From the NCBI GenBank assembly GCA_023665325.1, contig JAMPED010000011.1:49554-73405 (forward strand): DNA of 23,852 nucleotides, written 5' to 3'. Source of the DNA: Acetobacter sp. Its GTDB lineage: Bacteria > Pseudomonadota > Alphaproteobacteria > RF32 > CAG-239. Every line of letters starts with the position of its first letter. Positions within the stretch are counted from its first letter, which is position 1. Positions 1 to 7,841 of this stretch are shown one piece after another. The translations under genes and the position numbers were made by a program. The notes beneath the pieces are model-generated. The model did not search any database and was not told the DNA's origin. It saw only the letters and a list, made by a program, of their open reading frames with translations.

Positions 1-28
1 CCTTACTTTTTATTAACAATTTATGCGC

Positions 29-34
29 TATAAT
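29..34 (+). promoter_or_regulatory. Possible -10 box upstream of rlpA
   Basis: A perfect TATAAT hexamer lies about 135 bases upstream of the rlpA start. No convincing -35 box is visible at the usual distance, so this is a weak promoter call. The rest of the leader (35-167) is AT-rich and holds no gene that I can see. Confidence 0.25.
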
Positions 35-167
35 ATGAGCAAACTTTATAATTGTCAAAAATTTTTTTAATCTGCGGGATAAATTATAAGCGTGTGAAAA
101 CTCTTTGAAAGCGCTTTACATCTGGCAGAAAACAAACTAAATTAGATTGCAAAAGGACGAATAAAAA

Positions 168-1079
168 ATGATGAGCACACAACTTAAAATTAAGTTTTAT
201 ACCGGTTTTGCCGCCCTGCTGCTTTTGGCGGGGTGTGCTTCAGAGCCTCAAGAATTTGCCTACCAAAACCTTCCTGAAGAAGTTAAGGCAATTAAAGCCG
301 ATGGCGGTTTTTACAAAGTTGGTAACCCATATACCGTTTTAGGGCAGAGCTATACGCCTAAAGAAGATTATTCTTATTCTGAAATCGGAATGGCATCTTG
401 GTATGGAGATGATTTTCATAATAAACGGACTGCAAATGGCGAAACCTATAATATGCGCGCCATTACAGCTGCACACCGTACATTGCCTCTGCCTTCCATT
501 GTTAAGGTGACAAATCTTGAAAATGGTAAATCCATTATCGCACGCGTTAACGACCGCGGACCGTATGTTAAAAACCGCATTATTGATGTTTCACAAAAAG
601 GTGCTGAACTTTTGGGATATAAAAATAAAGGTATTGCCAAAGTAAAGGTTGAGATTTTAGCAGATGAAAGCCGTGCCTTAAAAGAAGCTATGCTTTCTAA
701 AGACAACAGCTCTAAAACATACGCTTCTGCCCTCAAAACTGGAACTGCTCAAACAATGCAAACCGCAGCAGCCACATCAGCAATGAAATATGAAATCAGC
801 GCTAAAGCTCCTACAGTAAATAATTCACAAAATAAAGTTGTTGCAGAACGGGGACCTTTCTTTGTGCAAGTGGGTGCTTTTTCAGACTATGAAAAAGCCA
901 AGCAGATAGCAAGCTCTATGCAACGTTTTGGCAATGTTTCCATCTATGAGGCATATCTAAGCAAAGATGGCGTTTACCGTGTGCGGTTAGGGGCTTATCA
1001 AAGCCGTGATGAAGCGTTGCAGATTTTAGACCGTGTGCTTGATTATGGGCACGCAGACGTAACCATTGTTCAAGGTTAG
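168..1079 (+). CDS. rlpA: RlpA-family septal lytic transglycosylase lipoprotein with SPOR domain
   Basis: An outer-membrane lipoprotein that, in characterised RlpA proteins, cleaves peptidoglycan strands stripped of stem peptides at the division septum. The 303-residue protein has a short N-terminus, a hydrophobic stretch and lipobox LLAGC with Cys23 as the lipidated residue. A double-psi beta-barrel domain follows (about 74-165), with the GMASWYG entry motif and the family's catalytic-type residues Glu92, His103 and Asp129 in VNDRGP. A low-complexity linker rich in Ser, Thr and Ala leads to a C-terminal SPOR domain (about 229-303; FFVQVGAF), which binds denuded septal glycan. The start is the first of two adjacent ATGs, chosen because AAGGA (153-157) is better spaced to it. 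dacA begins 13 bases after the stop, so the two are probably co-transcribed. The family assignment is secure; enzymatic activity is inferred from the retained residues. Confidence 0.95.
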   Translation: MMSTQLKIKFYTGFAALLLLAGCASEPQEFAYQNLPEEVKAIKADGGFYKVGNPYTVLGQSYTPKEDYSYSEIGMASWYGDDFHNKRTANGETYNMRAITAAHRTLPLPSIVKVTNLENGKSIIARVNDRGPYVKNRIIDVSQKGAELLGYKNKGIAKVKVEILADESRALKEAMLSKDNSSKTYASALKTGTAQTMQTAAATSAMKYEISAKAPTVNNSQNKVVAERGPFFVQVGAFSDYEKAKQIASSMQRFGNVSIYEAYLSKDGVYRVRLGAYQSRDEALQILDRVLDYGHADVTIVQG

Positions 1080-1092
1080 GAGAACAAATATT

Positions 1093-2244
1093 ATGACCCT
1101 AAAGAAAATTTTTACTCTTGTGGCAGGTGTTTCCATATTATCCATCACCACAGCAGCCAAGGCATTTGAAACTAAAGCTCATAATGCAATTTTGATGGAT
1201 TATGAAACTGGTGCGTATCTGTTTACAAAAAATCATCAAGACAAGATTGCGCCTGCTTCAATGAGTAAGTTAATGACCGTTTATGTGTTGTTAAGCAAGC
1301 TTAAAGAGGGTGAAATTTCTTTAGAGGATAAATTTACAGTTAGCGAAAATGCGTGGCGCAAAGGTGGTGCAGCATCAGGCGGCTCAACAATGTTTTTAAA
1401 AATTGGGCAGGAAGTTAAAGTTGAAGACCTGATTAAAGGTATTATTATCCAATCTGGTAATGATGCCTGCATCACGGTTGCAGAAAATATTGCTGGTTCT
1501 GAAACAGAATTTGCGGCACTTTTAAACGAAACAGCTGAAAAAATTGGTTTGCATAATGCACACTTTGTTAATGCTACAGGTTTGCCACATCCTGAGCATC
1601 GTATTTCGGTGGAAGACTTAGCCAAACTAGCTCGCCGCATTATTCAGGAATTTCCAGAGTTTTATCACGTATTCAAAGAAAAAGAATTTACTTTTAATGG
1701 TATTAAACAAGGCAACCGTAACCCACTGTTATATAGCTTAAAAGGGTCTGATGGCTTGAAAACTGGACATACAGATGAAGCGGGCTATTGCTTAACAGGT
1801 TCGGTTGTACGTGGTGACCGTCGATTGATTGAAGTTGTTGCTGGACTTTCTAGCAACAAAGAGCGTGCCGAAGAAACTGAAAGCCTGATGACTTGGGGAT
1901 TTGCAGGTTTTGATAATTATAAACTTTTCAAAGAAAATCAAATAATGGCAGAAATTCCGGTATGGTATGGAACCAGCCCGAGTGTACACGCTATTGTGCC
2001 GCAAAATGTAATTAAAACGGTCAAAAAAAGTACCAAAAATAAATATGGTGCTAAAACTGTTTATGATACGCCGCTTAAAGCACCGGTATTTAAGGGGGAT
2101 AAAGTTGGCGAGTTGTTTATTACATACGGTGATAATGTGGTTGATAAAATCCCCCTTATTGCCAAAGAAGATGTTGCCAAAATTGGACCATTCAGTCGTT
2201 TTCTTGCTAATCTAAAATATTTTGTTTTCGGGATGGAGAAATAG
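1093..2244 (+). CDS. dacA: D-alanyl-D-alanine carboxypeptidase (PBP5/6 family)
   Basis: A penicillin-binding carboxypeptidase of the peptidase S11 family that removes the terminal D-Ala from peptidoglycan pentapeptides in the periplasm. The 383-residue protein starts with a Sec signal peptide (likely cut after AAKA, residue 24). It carries the three serine-DD-peptidase motifs: SMSK (Ser56 nucleophile, Lys59), SGN (121-123) and KTG (223-225). A C-terminal beta domain follows, and the last 20 residues form an aromatic amphipathic tail that could anchor it to the inner membrane, as in PBP5. The start is ATG 1093, because AGGAGAAC (1078-1085) sits just upstream; a longer reading from a TTG at 1066 would run through that ribosome site. 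It lies between rlpA and tmk, with only 3 bases before tmk, pointing to one operon for septal wall trimming. Confidence 0.95.
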   Translation: MTLKKIFTLVAGVSILSITTAAKAFETKAHNAILMDYETGAYLFTKNHQDKIAPASMSKLMTVYVLLSKLKEGEISLEDKFTVSENAWRKGGAASGGSTMFLKIGQEVKVEDLIKGIIIQSGNDACITVAENIAGSETEFAALLNETAEKIGLHNAHFVNATGLPHPEHRISVEDLAKLARRIIQEFPEFYHVFKEKEFTFNGIKQGNRNPLLYSLKGSDGLKTGHTDEAGYCLTGSVVRGDRRLIEVVAGLSSNKERAEETESLMTWGFAGFDNYKLFKENQIMAEIPVWYGTSPSVHAIVPQNVIKTVKKSTKNKYGAKTVYDTPLKAPVFKGDKVGELFITYGDNVVDKIPLIAKEDVAKIGPFSRFLANLKYFVFGMEK

Positions 2245-2247
2245 AAA

Positions 2248-2892
2248 ATGTCCGGTTTGTTCATCACTTTTGAAGGGGGCGAGGGTTCAGGAAAATCTTT
2301 GCAACTTGCTCGTTTTGCCGAATATTTGCAAAAACAGGGACAGACCGTCGTTACGACGCGCGAACCTGGAGGAACAGAAGTTGGTAAAGAAATTCGCCGC
2401 CTGCTCGTTGAGGGAGATAAAGACAAGTTTGATGAACTAACCGAAATTTTGTTGTTTTATGCTGATCGTCGGATTGATTTGACTAAAGTTATCCTTCCTG
2501 CAGTTGAAGAAGGCAAAATTGTGCTTTCAGATCGTTTTAATGATTCAACAATAGCTTATCAATACTATGGTTCTGGTAAGTTTGCAGACACGAAAATTAT
2601 GGATACTTTGTATTATGTTGTTGCAGGATCATTCAAACCTGACTTAACGTTTCTTTTAGATATTGATGTCAAACAAGGTTTAGCGCGTAGTTTCAAAAAG
2701 GCAGAAACGATGAACAACAAAGAGTTACGTTTTGAAAATGTGGATATTTCATTTCACGAGCGATTGCGTGCCGGCTATTTAGAGCTTGCTCGCAAAGAGC
2801 CAAAACGTTTCGTTGTCATCAATGCTGGAGGTTCTATTGAAGAAGTTAGTGCTGAAATTATCCGCAAATATGAAGACTGGCAAAGGGCTTAG
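2248..2892 (+). CDS. tmk: Thymidylate kinase
   Basis: Phosphorylates dTMP to dTDP with ATP in the cytoplasm, the step feeding dTTP synthesis. The 214-residue protein has the P-loop GGEGSGKS (residues 10-17), the TREPGGT motif (37-43) and the dTMP-binding DRF motif (95-97) followed by a Ser/Thr-rich stretch. The lid region around RFE and FHERLRAGYLELA has the arginines typical of the family. Length is normal. GGAG (2233-2236) precedes the ATG, and the gene starts 3 bases after dacA stops. In related genomes tmk is usually followed by holB and metG; here the next gene is a convergent MORN protein overlapping its last 4 bases (2889-2892). No terminator hairpin is evident after the stop. Confidence 0.96.
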   Translation: MSGLFITFEGGEGSGKSLQLARFAEYLQKQGQTVVTTREPGGTEVGKEIRRLLVEGDKDKFDELTEILLFYADRRIDLTKVILPAVEEGKIVLSDRFNDSTIAYQYYGSGKFADTKIMDTLYYVVAGSFKPDLTFLLDIDVKQGLARSFKKAETMNNKELRFENVDISFHERLRAGYLELARKEPKRFVVINAGGSIEEVSAEIIRKYEDWQRA

Positions 2893-3503
2893 GGGGCTGA
2901 GTGACTATTGCAGGGAGTTCTCTCTGTGTTTATATACTGCTCTGCTGTATCAGTAAAATCAATAAACTGTCCGTCTAAAGTTCTGCAAGTGGCGCGTACT
3001 GGACGCCCCATATCAAAAACAATATCGCCTAAAATTTTCCCGTTGGCATAATAACGACGCTCACGCCCGTTTCTGACACCGTTAACGTAATCAGTTTCAA
3101 ACTTAAGAGTGCCATCCTGATAAAAACCTTTGCGCACACCGTGCATCACACCAGCTTCATAGCTTGTTTCATATTCAGTATTACCATTGTTATAATATGT
3201 TGTTGCATTGCCGTGTATCATACCATTTTGATACACAAAATAAGCGCGTGGTTTACCATCTGCATAATACAATTCTTCATCACCAAAGCGAACACCATCG
3301 CGATATTCGGTGATGGATCTCGTAACACCATTTGGATAATATTGATGGAGCTTACCATTGAGAGGTCTGCCATCTGCCTTTAAATAGCAGACTTGCCCAG
3401 CGCCACAACGTACTTCTTTTTCCACAAAAAAATTTCGTCTAGCGTCAGCCAAACGTGCTACAGATACTAAACATATAACAACAAACCAAAATTTGCGCAT
3501 CAT
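2889..3503 (-). CDS. Secreted MORN-repeat (YwqK-type) protein
   Basis: A 204-residue protein of unknown role built from MORN_2-type repeats: about five copies of a 22-24-residue unit with the core YYxxGxxxxxxxYxxGxxxG, between about residues 50 and 170. Such repeats form beta-hairpin ladders. Proteins of this kind are often annotated as YwqK-family antitoxins, but there is no toxin gene next to it and the leader looks like a Sec signal peptide (FWFVVICLVSVARLADA), so a periplasmic or surface role fits better. Four cysteines in the mature part could form disulfides. The start is the ATG at 3503 with AGGAG at 3509-3513; a longer reading from 3545 would start upstream of the -10 box of the strong promoter at 3525-3553. 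It overlaps the tmk stop tail to tail by 4 bases. Confidence 0.8.
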   Translation of the reverse strand: MMRKFWFVVICLVSVARLADARRNFFVEKEVRCGAGQVCYLKADGRPLNGKLHQYYPNGVTRSITEYRDGVRFGDEELYYADGKPRAYFVYQNGMIHGNATTYYNNGNTEYETSYEAGVMHGVRKGFYQDGTLKFETDYVNGVRNGRERRYYANGKILGDIVFDMGRPVRATCRTLDGQFIDFTDTAEQYINTERTPCNSHSAP

Positions 3504-3524
3504 TTTTTCTCCTATCACTTGGGT

Positions 3525-3553
3525 AATATACCTACAAAACCACAATTTGTCAA
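3525..3553 (-). promoter_or_regulatory. Sigma-70-type promoter of the MORN gene
   Basis: On the minus strand TTGACA (3548-3553) is followed after exactly 17 bases by TATATT (3525-3530). This is a near-consensus promoter, predicting a start near 3518 and a leader of about 15 bases carrying AGGAG. It also settles the start codon choice for the gene downstream. Confidence 0.75.
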
Positions 3554-3591
3554 TGATACTTTTTCAGCAAGCAACAAAGCAATATTTTCGC

Positions 3592-3620
3592 TTGAATCTT
3601 AAAATTTTATATTGTAAAAA
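3592..3620 (+). promoter_or_regulatory. Candidate promoter for the small RNA
   Basis: TTGAAT (3592-3597) and TAAAAA (3615-3620) lie 17 bases apart, and the predicted start near 3627 is just upstream of the structured stretch ending in a terminator. The region is AT-rich, so chance matches are easy. Confidence 0.35.
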
Positions 3621-3626
3621 TTATAT

Positions 3627-3759
3627 CAGATACAGAGAACCAACCTTAGGCTAATGGTCGAGGAGTCTTCGAATAAGGCTATGCCAAATAAGAAGAGGTG
3701 TTCCACTGGTTACATTTGTCTAGCTCCTCGACCACCTTTTATAAGGCGGTCTTTTTTTT
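3627..3759 (+). ncRNA. Probable small structured RNA, family not recognised
   Basis: This stretch has no open frame but dense structure. GGTCGAGGAG (3656-3665) pairs perfectly with CTCCTCGACC (3724-3733), extended by one more pair (3655:3734). Inside that closing stem are a 5-bp helix TCTTC/GAAGA (3666-3670 with 3692-3696) topped by GGC-TAT-GCC (3677-3685), and a small GTG-TTC-CAC hairpin (3698-3706). It ends in an intrinsic terminator (3730-3759). The 3' arm of the closing stem overlaps the 5' arm of the terminator (3730-3733), so the two folds compete. No same-strand gene follows, which argues for a free-standing RNA rather than a leader. It does not match the 4.5S, 6S, tmRNA, RNase P or common riboswitch signatures I know. 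The 5' end is predicted from the promoter only. Confidence 0.55.
3730..3759 (+). terminator. Intrinsic terminator of the small RNA
   Basis: A stem GACCACCTT / AAGGCGGTC (3730-3738 with 3743-3751) with one A-C mismatch and a 4-base loop is followed by eight T residues (3752-3759). It ends the structured stretch on the plus strand. Confidence 0.75.
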
Positions 3760-3800
3760 ATGTTCTGGTAAATGCGCAGTGGCGTGCAAACCAATCCGTA

Positions 3801-3827
3801 CAATATTTGAGTTTAACTTAAATATTG
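3801..3827. repeat. AT-rich hairpin in the ftsZ downstream spacer
   Basis: CAATATTTGA and TTAAATATTG form a 10-bp stem (one G-T pair) around a 7-base loop. It lies between the small RNA terminator and the ftsZ terminator. There is no T-tract to make it a terminator; a protein-binding palindrome or an RNA fold are both possible. Apart from this, a 13-bp inverted-repeat arm (3858-3870) and a possible micro-ORF (3872-3922), I see no gene between 3760 and 3965. Confidence 0.45.
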
Positions 3828-3965
3828 AGCGCTGCAGAATAATAAAAAAGATTTGTCTATAAAAGGTGGTTATGTTTTTATCATTTCATTTTAATTCCTT
3901 ATATATTCTCTCTTTTTTTTAGGAGGAGAACTTTAACTATTCATATTTTTTCCTGCTGAAAACAT

Positions 3966-3991
3966 AAAAAAACGCCGCGGGTGGCGGCGTT
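3966..3991 (-). terminator. Intrinsic terminator downstream of ftsZ
   Basis: AACGCCGC and GCGGCGTT pair over 8 bp around a 5-base loop (3971-3991). On the minus strand the stem runs straight into a T-tract (3966-3972). It lies 27 bases after the ftsZ stop and closes the division cluster. Confidence 0.9.
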
Positions 3992-4017
3992 GTTTAAGAT
4001 TTTGATGATGCTTGTGA

Positions 4018-5640
4018 TTATCTTCTTCTTAAGAAAGAAGGAATTTCAAGATCATCATCGCTCTCGTTTTCTTTTTCAGCAAAGTCTTCTATCTCGTCAA
4101 ACTTTGGAACAATAACTGGCTTAACTGGCTTTTTAGCTTTGGCACGCGAAATACCTAAAATTTTATCAATAAAACGTTGGCGAGCCGGTTCTTCAGTTTC
4201 TTCTTGAATCATTGCTTGTGCTTCTTCACGCGCTTTACGCTCACGTGGAAGCTCAACTTCACCTTGATCAGGGAACAATGGTGGTTCTTCTTCAATGATT
4301 TTTACCTTGGCAGATGGGGTGAAGGGTTTATCTAGTTTGATAGCGGAAAGCTCGGATTTCTCTTCTTCAAGAGTTTCTGCATTAGCGATAATCGGTTTAT
4401 TGATGATGGCATTAAACAAAGCAGAAGATGAATGTGGTTCTTCGGTTTTTTCTGCTAATTCAGCAAACTCGCCTTGTTGTGGTGTATCGGTGCGTTTGGG
4501 AAGATTTAACTCAATAACGTTATTAAGCTCTACTGGTTCTTCGCTTGTTTCTAGCACAGATTCTTCAGTCATCACTGGTTCTTCTATGGTTTCATCCACT
4601 TCTTCAACGATAGGGTTTAGGTCAACATAAGCATTCATTTCTTTAGAGTTATCTGGGGTCATAATTGCTTCATCGTCAATTCCTGTTACCACAATAGAAA
4701 CACGAATACGTCCAGAAAGGGAATCATCATAACTTGACCCAAAAATCAACTCAGCATTTTCATCAACTTCTTCTTTGATGATGTTAACAGCCTCGTCAAT
4801 TTCCATCAAAGTAATGTCTGAGCCACCGGTAATATTGATGAGTACACCTTTGGCACCTTTCATTGAGCAATCATCAAGAATTGGATTTGATAATGCTTGT
4901 TCGGCGGCGACTCGTGCTCGGTCTTCACCCTCTGCTTCCCCCGTGCCCATAATGGCTTTTCCTTTGTCTGCCATAATCTTTTTAACATCAGCAAAGTCGA
5001 GGTTAATTAACCCTGGCATAATCATTAAATCTGTGATTGAACGGACGCCATCATAAAGCACTTCGTCGGCTTTAACAAATGCATCTTGCAGGGTGGTGTT
5101 TTTGTCTGCGATGCGGAAAAGGTTTTGATTGGGGATGACGATAATGCTATCTACTTCTTTAATAAAATTATCAAGGGCAGATTCGGCATTTTCCATTCTT
5201 TTTTTGCCTTCAAATGCAAAGGGTTTAGTGACAACACCAACGGTTAAAATTCCTTTTTCTTTGGCAATTTTTGCAACGACTGGAGCTGCACCAGAGCCTG
5301 TGCCGCCGCCCATTCCGGCAGTGATGAATACCATATTGGAATCTGCTAATTCTCTTTCAATATCTTCTTTGGCTTCTTCAGCGGCTAATTTGCCAATTTC
5401 AGGTCTGGCACCAGCTCCAAGCCCTTGGGTGATTTCGAGTCCAAGTTGGATTTTGCGTGTAGCAGGATTGAGTGCCAAAGCTTGCGCATCTGTATTGGCA
5501 ACAACAAAATCTACGCCTTCAAGATTTTTGGACATCATATTTTTAATGGCATTACCGCCGCCGCCGCCGACACCGATAACTGTAATTCTTGGTTTTAATT
5601 GTGCTAAACTTGTATCTCCGACAGCCAGTTTTATTGCCAT
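4018..5640 (-). CDS. ftsZ: Cell division GTPase FtsZ
   Basis: The tubulin homologue that polymerises into the Z ring at midcell. The 540-residue protein has the GTP-binding domain at about 14-205, with the tubulin signature GGGTGSG (111-117), and the T7 synergy loop NLDFADVK (213-220) carrying the catalytic aspartates Asp215 and Asp218. The globular core ends near residue 322. A roughly 200-residue acidic, Glu/Pro-rich linker follows, then the conserved tail [10 protein letters not shown], which binds FtsA. The long linker, compared with about 380 residues in total for the E. coli protein, is common in alphaproteobacteria. The start at 5640 is set by GGAGAAAG just upstream and by the family N-terminus; a longer reading adds 13 residues through the ribosome site. 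It is the last gene of the cluster, and a terminator-like hairpin lies between it and ftsA. Confidence 0.98.
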   Translation of the reverse strand: MAIKLAVGDTSLAQLKPRITVIGVGGGGGNAIKNMMSKNLEGVDFVVANTDAQALALNPATRKIQLGLEITQGLGAGARPEIGKLAAEEAKEDIERELADSNMVFITAGMGGGTGSGAAPVVAKIAKEKGILTVGVVTKPFAFEGKKRMENAESALDNFIKEVDSIIVIPNQNLFRIADKNTTLQDAFVKADEVLYDGVRSITDLMIMPGLINLDFADVKKIMADKGKAIMGTGEAEGEDRARVAAEQALSNPILDDCSMKGAKGVLINITGGSDITLMEIDEAVNIIKEEVDENAELIFGSSYDDSLSGRIRVSIVVTGIDDEAIMTPDNSKEMNAYVDLNPIVEEVDETIEEPVMTEESVLETSEEPVELNNVIELNLPKRTDTPQQGEFAELAEKTEEPHSSSALFNAIINKPIIANAETLEEEKSELSAIKLDKPFTPSAKVKIIEEEPPLFPDQGEVELPRERKAREEAQAMIQEETEEPARQRFIDKILGISRAKAKKPVKPVIVPKFDEIEDFAEKENESDDDLEIPSFLRRR

Positions 5641-5653
5641 ATTCTTTCTCCGT

Positions 5654-5698
5654 AAAAAAATAAAAAAGCTAAATTCCAATTTTATAGGAGTTTAGCTT
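5654..5698 (-). terminator. Terminator-like hairpin in the ftsA-ftsZ gap (possible attenuator)
   Basis: A 12-bp stem (5666-5677 with 5687-5698; one G-T pair) around a 9-base loop is followed on the minus strand by an almost unbroken T-tract (5654-5667, interrupted by one A). This has every feature of an intrinsic terminator, yet it sits inside the cluster, with the ftsZ start codon only 13 bases past the T-tract. The minus-strand 5' arm contains CTCC, which could also pair with the ftsZ ribosome site GGAG. It may partly stop read-through from ftsA and so set the ftsA to ftsZ ratio. Confidence 0.7.
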
Positions 5699-5724
5699 AG
5701 AATAGATTAAGTTTTCGTTACTAT

Positions 5725-6978
5725 TTAGCAGGTTTTTTTAAACAATTCGAAAATTTTTGCAAAAATTCCGCCAGAACCAGCGTTGGTGTTTACTTTTTTG
5801 ATGATTTTCTTTTCCGAATTATTAACCGCAAAAAGCAACAAACCTAAAGCGGTTGAAAATGTCGGGTTATGCAAAACTGGTGGGATGTTTTCAATATTCC
5901 GCGGACGACCAATTCGCACTTGTTTGTCGAGCACCATACTTGCGACTTCACGCATTCCGGGGAGCTGGGAGGCGCCACCGGTTAATACAACGCGGTGTGA
6001 TACAGTATTTTTATATCCAGCTTCATCAAGTTTACGACCAGTTAGCTCAAACAGTTCTTCAATTCGTGGAGAAATAATGTTTATTAAATCTGAGCGGTAA
6101 ATTTGTTTGATGTTGCTATCATCTTCTTCGCCGACAGGATATACGTTAATTATCTCTTGTTCATCTTGACTGATGAGAAAAGCGCAACCGTGGCGATTTT
6201 TGACTTCTTCTGCATAATTAAATGAAGTGGTTAGCCCTAAGGCGATATCGTTAGTTACATTTATACCGCCAACGGGAATCGATGAGAAATATACTGGATG
6301 TCCGTTTTTGAAGCTGGCGATACTGGTGGTGCCGCCACCAATATCAATGATTGTAGCGCCGAGCTCTTTTTCATCTTCTACCAAACAGGCAAGACCTGAT
6401 GCATATGCAGAAAAAGCTTTCATTTCAACATCTAAGTGTGAACTTTCTACTACAGTTGCTAAGTTTTTATACATTGGACGGGGGTATAAACCTAATAAAA
6501 TATCGACGCTTAAATTATCGCCATAGATATTTATCGGATTTTTAACTTCTTCACCATTATCAACGTGATACCCCATTGTGAGAAAGTGAATCGGTTCGTT
6601 GCCTTCAACATTAACTTTCATCAAACCTTTGTCGGTTACTTTTTTGACATCTTCATCCATTACTGGACGGTTTTTATGGATGGAGATGGTGGAACTTCTA
6701 ACAACACTGCGGGTGCGTTCACCAGAGATGTTTACAATGACATTAGTGATGCGTTCATTTGCCATTTGCTCAGCGGCTTCAACTGCATTGCAAACAGCAA
6801 TGGTTGCCTGATTCACGTCTACAACCACGCCGTTTTTAATTCCTTTTGCTGCATTATAGCCATATCCCAAGATAGAAATTCTCTTTTCTCGGGTGATGCG
6901 GGCTATGATGCAGCAAACCTTTGATGTTCCAATATCTAAGGCCGCCACAACCGGCGATCTGTTAAAAGAATGGCTCAT
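5725..6978 (-). CDS. ftsA: Cell division protein FtsA
   Basis: An actin-fold ATPase that tethers FtsZ filaments to the inner membrane and recruits later division proteins. The 417-residue protein has the phosphate-1 motif LDIGTSK (14-20), the family-specific 1C subdomain (about 85-165), phosphate-2 motif IDIGGGTTS (211-219) and the adenosine motif LTGGASQLPG (332-341). The C-terminus ends in an amphipathic helix (GIFAKIFELFKK) for membrane attachment, the normal FtsA arrangement. AGAGG lies 7-8 bases before the ATG. Its stop is 84 bases from ftsZ, the widest spacing within the cluster and the one holding the hairpin at 5654-5698; ftsQ ends 14 bases upstream. Confidence 0.97.
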   Translation of the reverse strand: MSHSFNRSPVVAALDIGTSKVCCIIARITREKRISILGYGYNAAKGIKNGVVVDVNQATIAVCNAVEAAEQMANERITNVIVNISGERTRSVVRSSTISIHKNRPVMDEDVKKVTDKGLMKVNVEGNEPIHFLTMGYHVDNGEEVKNPINIYGDNLSVDILLGLYPRPMYKNLATVVESSHLDVEMKAFSAYASGLACLVEDEKELGATIIDIGGGTTSIASFKNGHPVYFSSIPVGGINVTNDIALGLTTSFNYAEEVKNRHGCAFLISQDEQEIINVYPVGEEDDSNIKQIYRSDLINIISPRIEELFELTGRKLDEAGYKNTVSHRVVLTGGASQLPGMREVASMVLDKQVRIGRPRNIENIPPVLHNPTFSTALGLLLFAVNNSEKKIIKKVNTNAGSGGIFAKIFELFKKTC

Positions 6979-6992
6979 TTAAACCTCTTTTC

Positions 6993-7835
6993 TTATCTTT
7001 TCAGTATTAACTCTTCAACAGACTTATCGATGTCTACCACAATTCTGTTATCGTACCTTACATCAAAGGAAGTTAATTTACGCTTAAAAATTCCTTGTCT
7101 TTTGTTTAATAATGCAATTTTTTGATATGCTTTATCAAAATCTTTTTCGGGGAGCTTGATGAGAACGCGATTTTGTGCATTGCCGAGGCTTAAATCCCAA
7201 CGGCGGTTTGAAACAAAAACAGCGGCACGGACTTTGTTTGCTAGCTCTTCGTCGGTGTTTAAAACTTTTAAGAGCTCTGCTAGATGGTGTGGTGCGCCTT
7301 CACCAGCAAGCACAATGACGGGTGCATCAGGTTCATATTCTTCGACTTCAATGACATTTCCTTCGGCATCTACTGGATAAAAACGCCCTTCATATTGCCA
7401 GATTGCTTTAACCTTGCGTTCTTCAATATTGACTAATATGTTGTTAGGGAAGAAGCTTCTTTTAACGACGCAATGACGTACCCAAGTGAGTTGTTCGATT
7501 TGGGTTTGCAGGTTGGCGATATCAATACCTAAGATGCTTTCGTTTTCGGAAAGGTTAAGCGCTTGGACTAAATCTTCATACGAGGTGCGTTTGTTGCCTT
7601 CAACAATGATATCTTCGACATACATTCCGTATTTGGCTGAGATTTTGTAGACTGCCTGCATTAGGTTGTTAAATTGTGATGTCAAGATGTTATCGCGGAT
7701 GGTGATGGCGGTGAGGCATAAGGATAGGACTAATAATGAGGCGCAAATGAAACCAATAAGGCGGTAAAGCCATTCTTTTTCAGGGTAGATGGCTGTTTCC
7801 TGTAGATTGAGTTTGTTAAGCGCTTGATTTGCCAT
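6993..7835 (-). CDS. ftsQ: Cell division protein FtsQ
   Basis: A bitopic inner-membrane protein that links the Z ring to septal wall synthesis, usually with FtsB and FtsL. The 280-residue protein has a short cytoplasmic N-terminus, one transmembrane segment (about 26-46), a POTRA domain (about 57-125; VEDIIVEGNKRTSYEDL) and the FtsQ beta domain beginning near VNIEERKVKAIW. Length is typical. It starts 6 bases after the murB stop with no strong ribosome site of its own; a G-run about 20 bases upstream is inside murB, so translational coupling is likely. ddl, which usually lies between murB and ftsQ in this kind of cluster, is not present. Confidence 0.93.
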   Translation of the reverse strand: MANQALNKLNLQETAIYPEKEWLYRLIGFICASLLVLSLCLTAITIRDNILTSQFNNLMQAVYKISAKYGMYVEDIIVEGNKRTSYEDLVQALNLSENESILGIDIANLQTQIEQLTWVRHCVVKRSFFPNNILVNIEERKVKAIWQYEGRFYPVDAEGNVIEVEEYEPDAPVIVLAGEGAPHHLAELLKVLNTDEELANKVRAAVFVSNRRWDLSLGNAQNRVLIKLPEKDFDKAYQKIALLNKRQGIFKRKLTSFDVRYDNRIVVDIDKSVEELILKR

Positions 7836-7841
7836 TACGGT

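Noticed and set aside
1066..1092. Upstream TTG start for dacA
   Set aside because: It would place the AGGAG ribosome site inside the coding frame and extend the signal peptide with charged residues; ATG 1093 fits both.
2889..3503. Antitoxin call for the MORN-repeat protein
   Set aside because: Database names of this type exist for MORN_2 proteins, but a signal peptide is present and no toxin gene is adjacent.
5129..5695. A 188-codon open frame on the plus strand
   Set aside because: It mirrors the ftsZ GTPase domain on the other strand; the Pro/Ala/Ser-rich product is typical of antisense reading.
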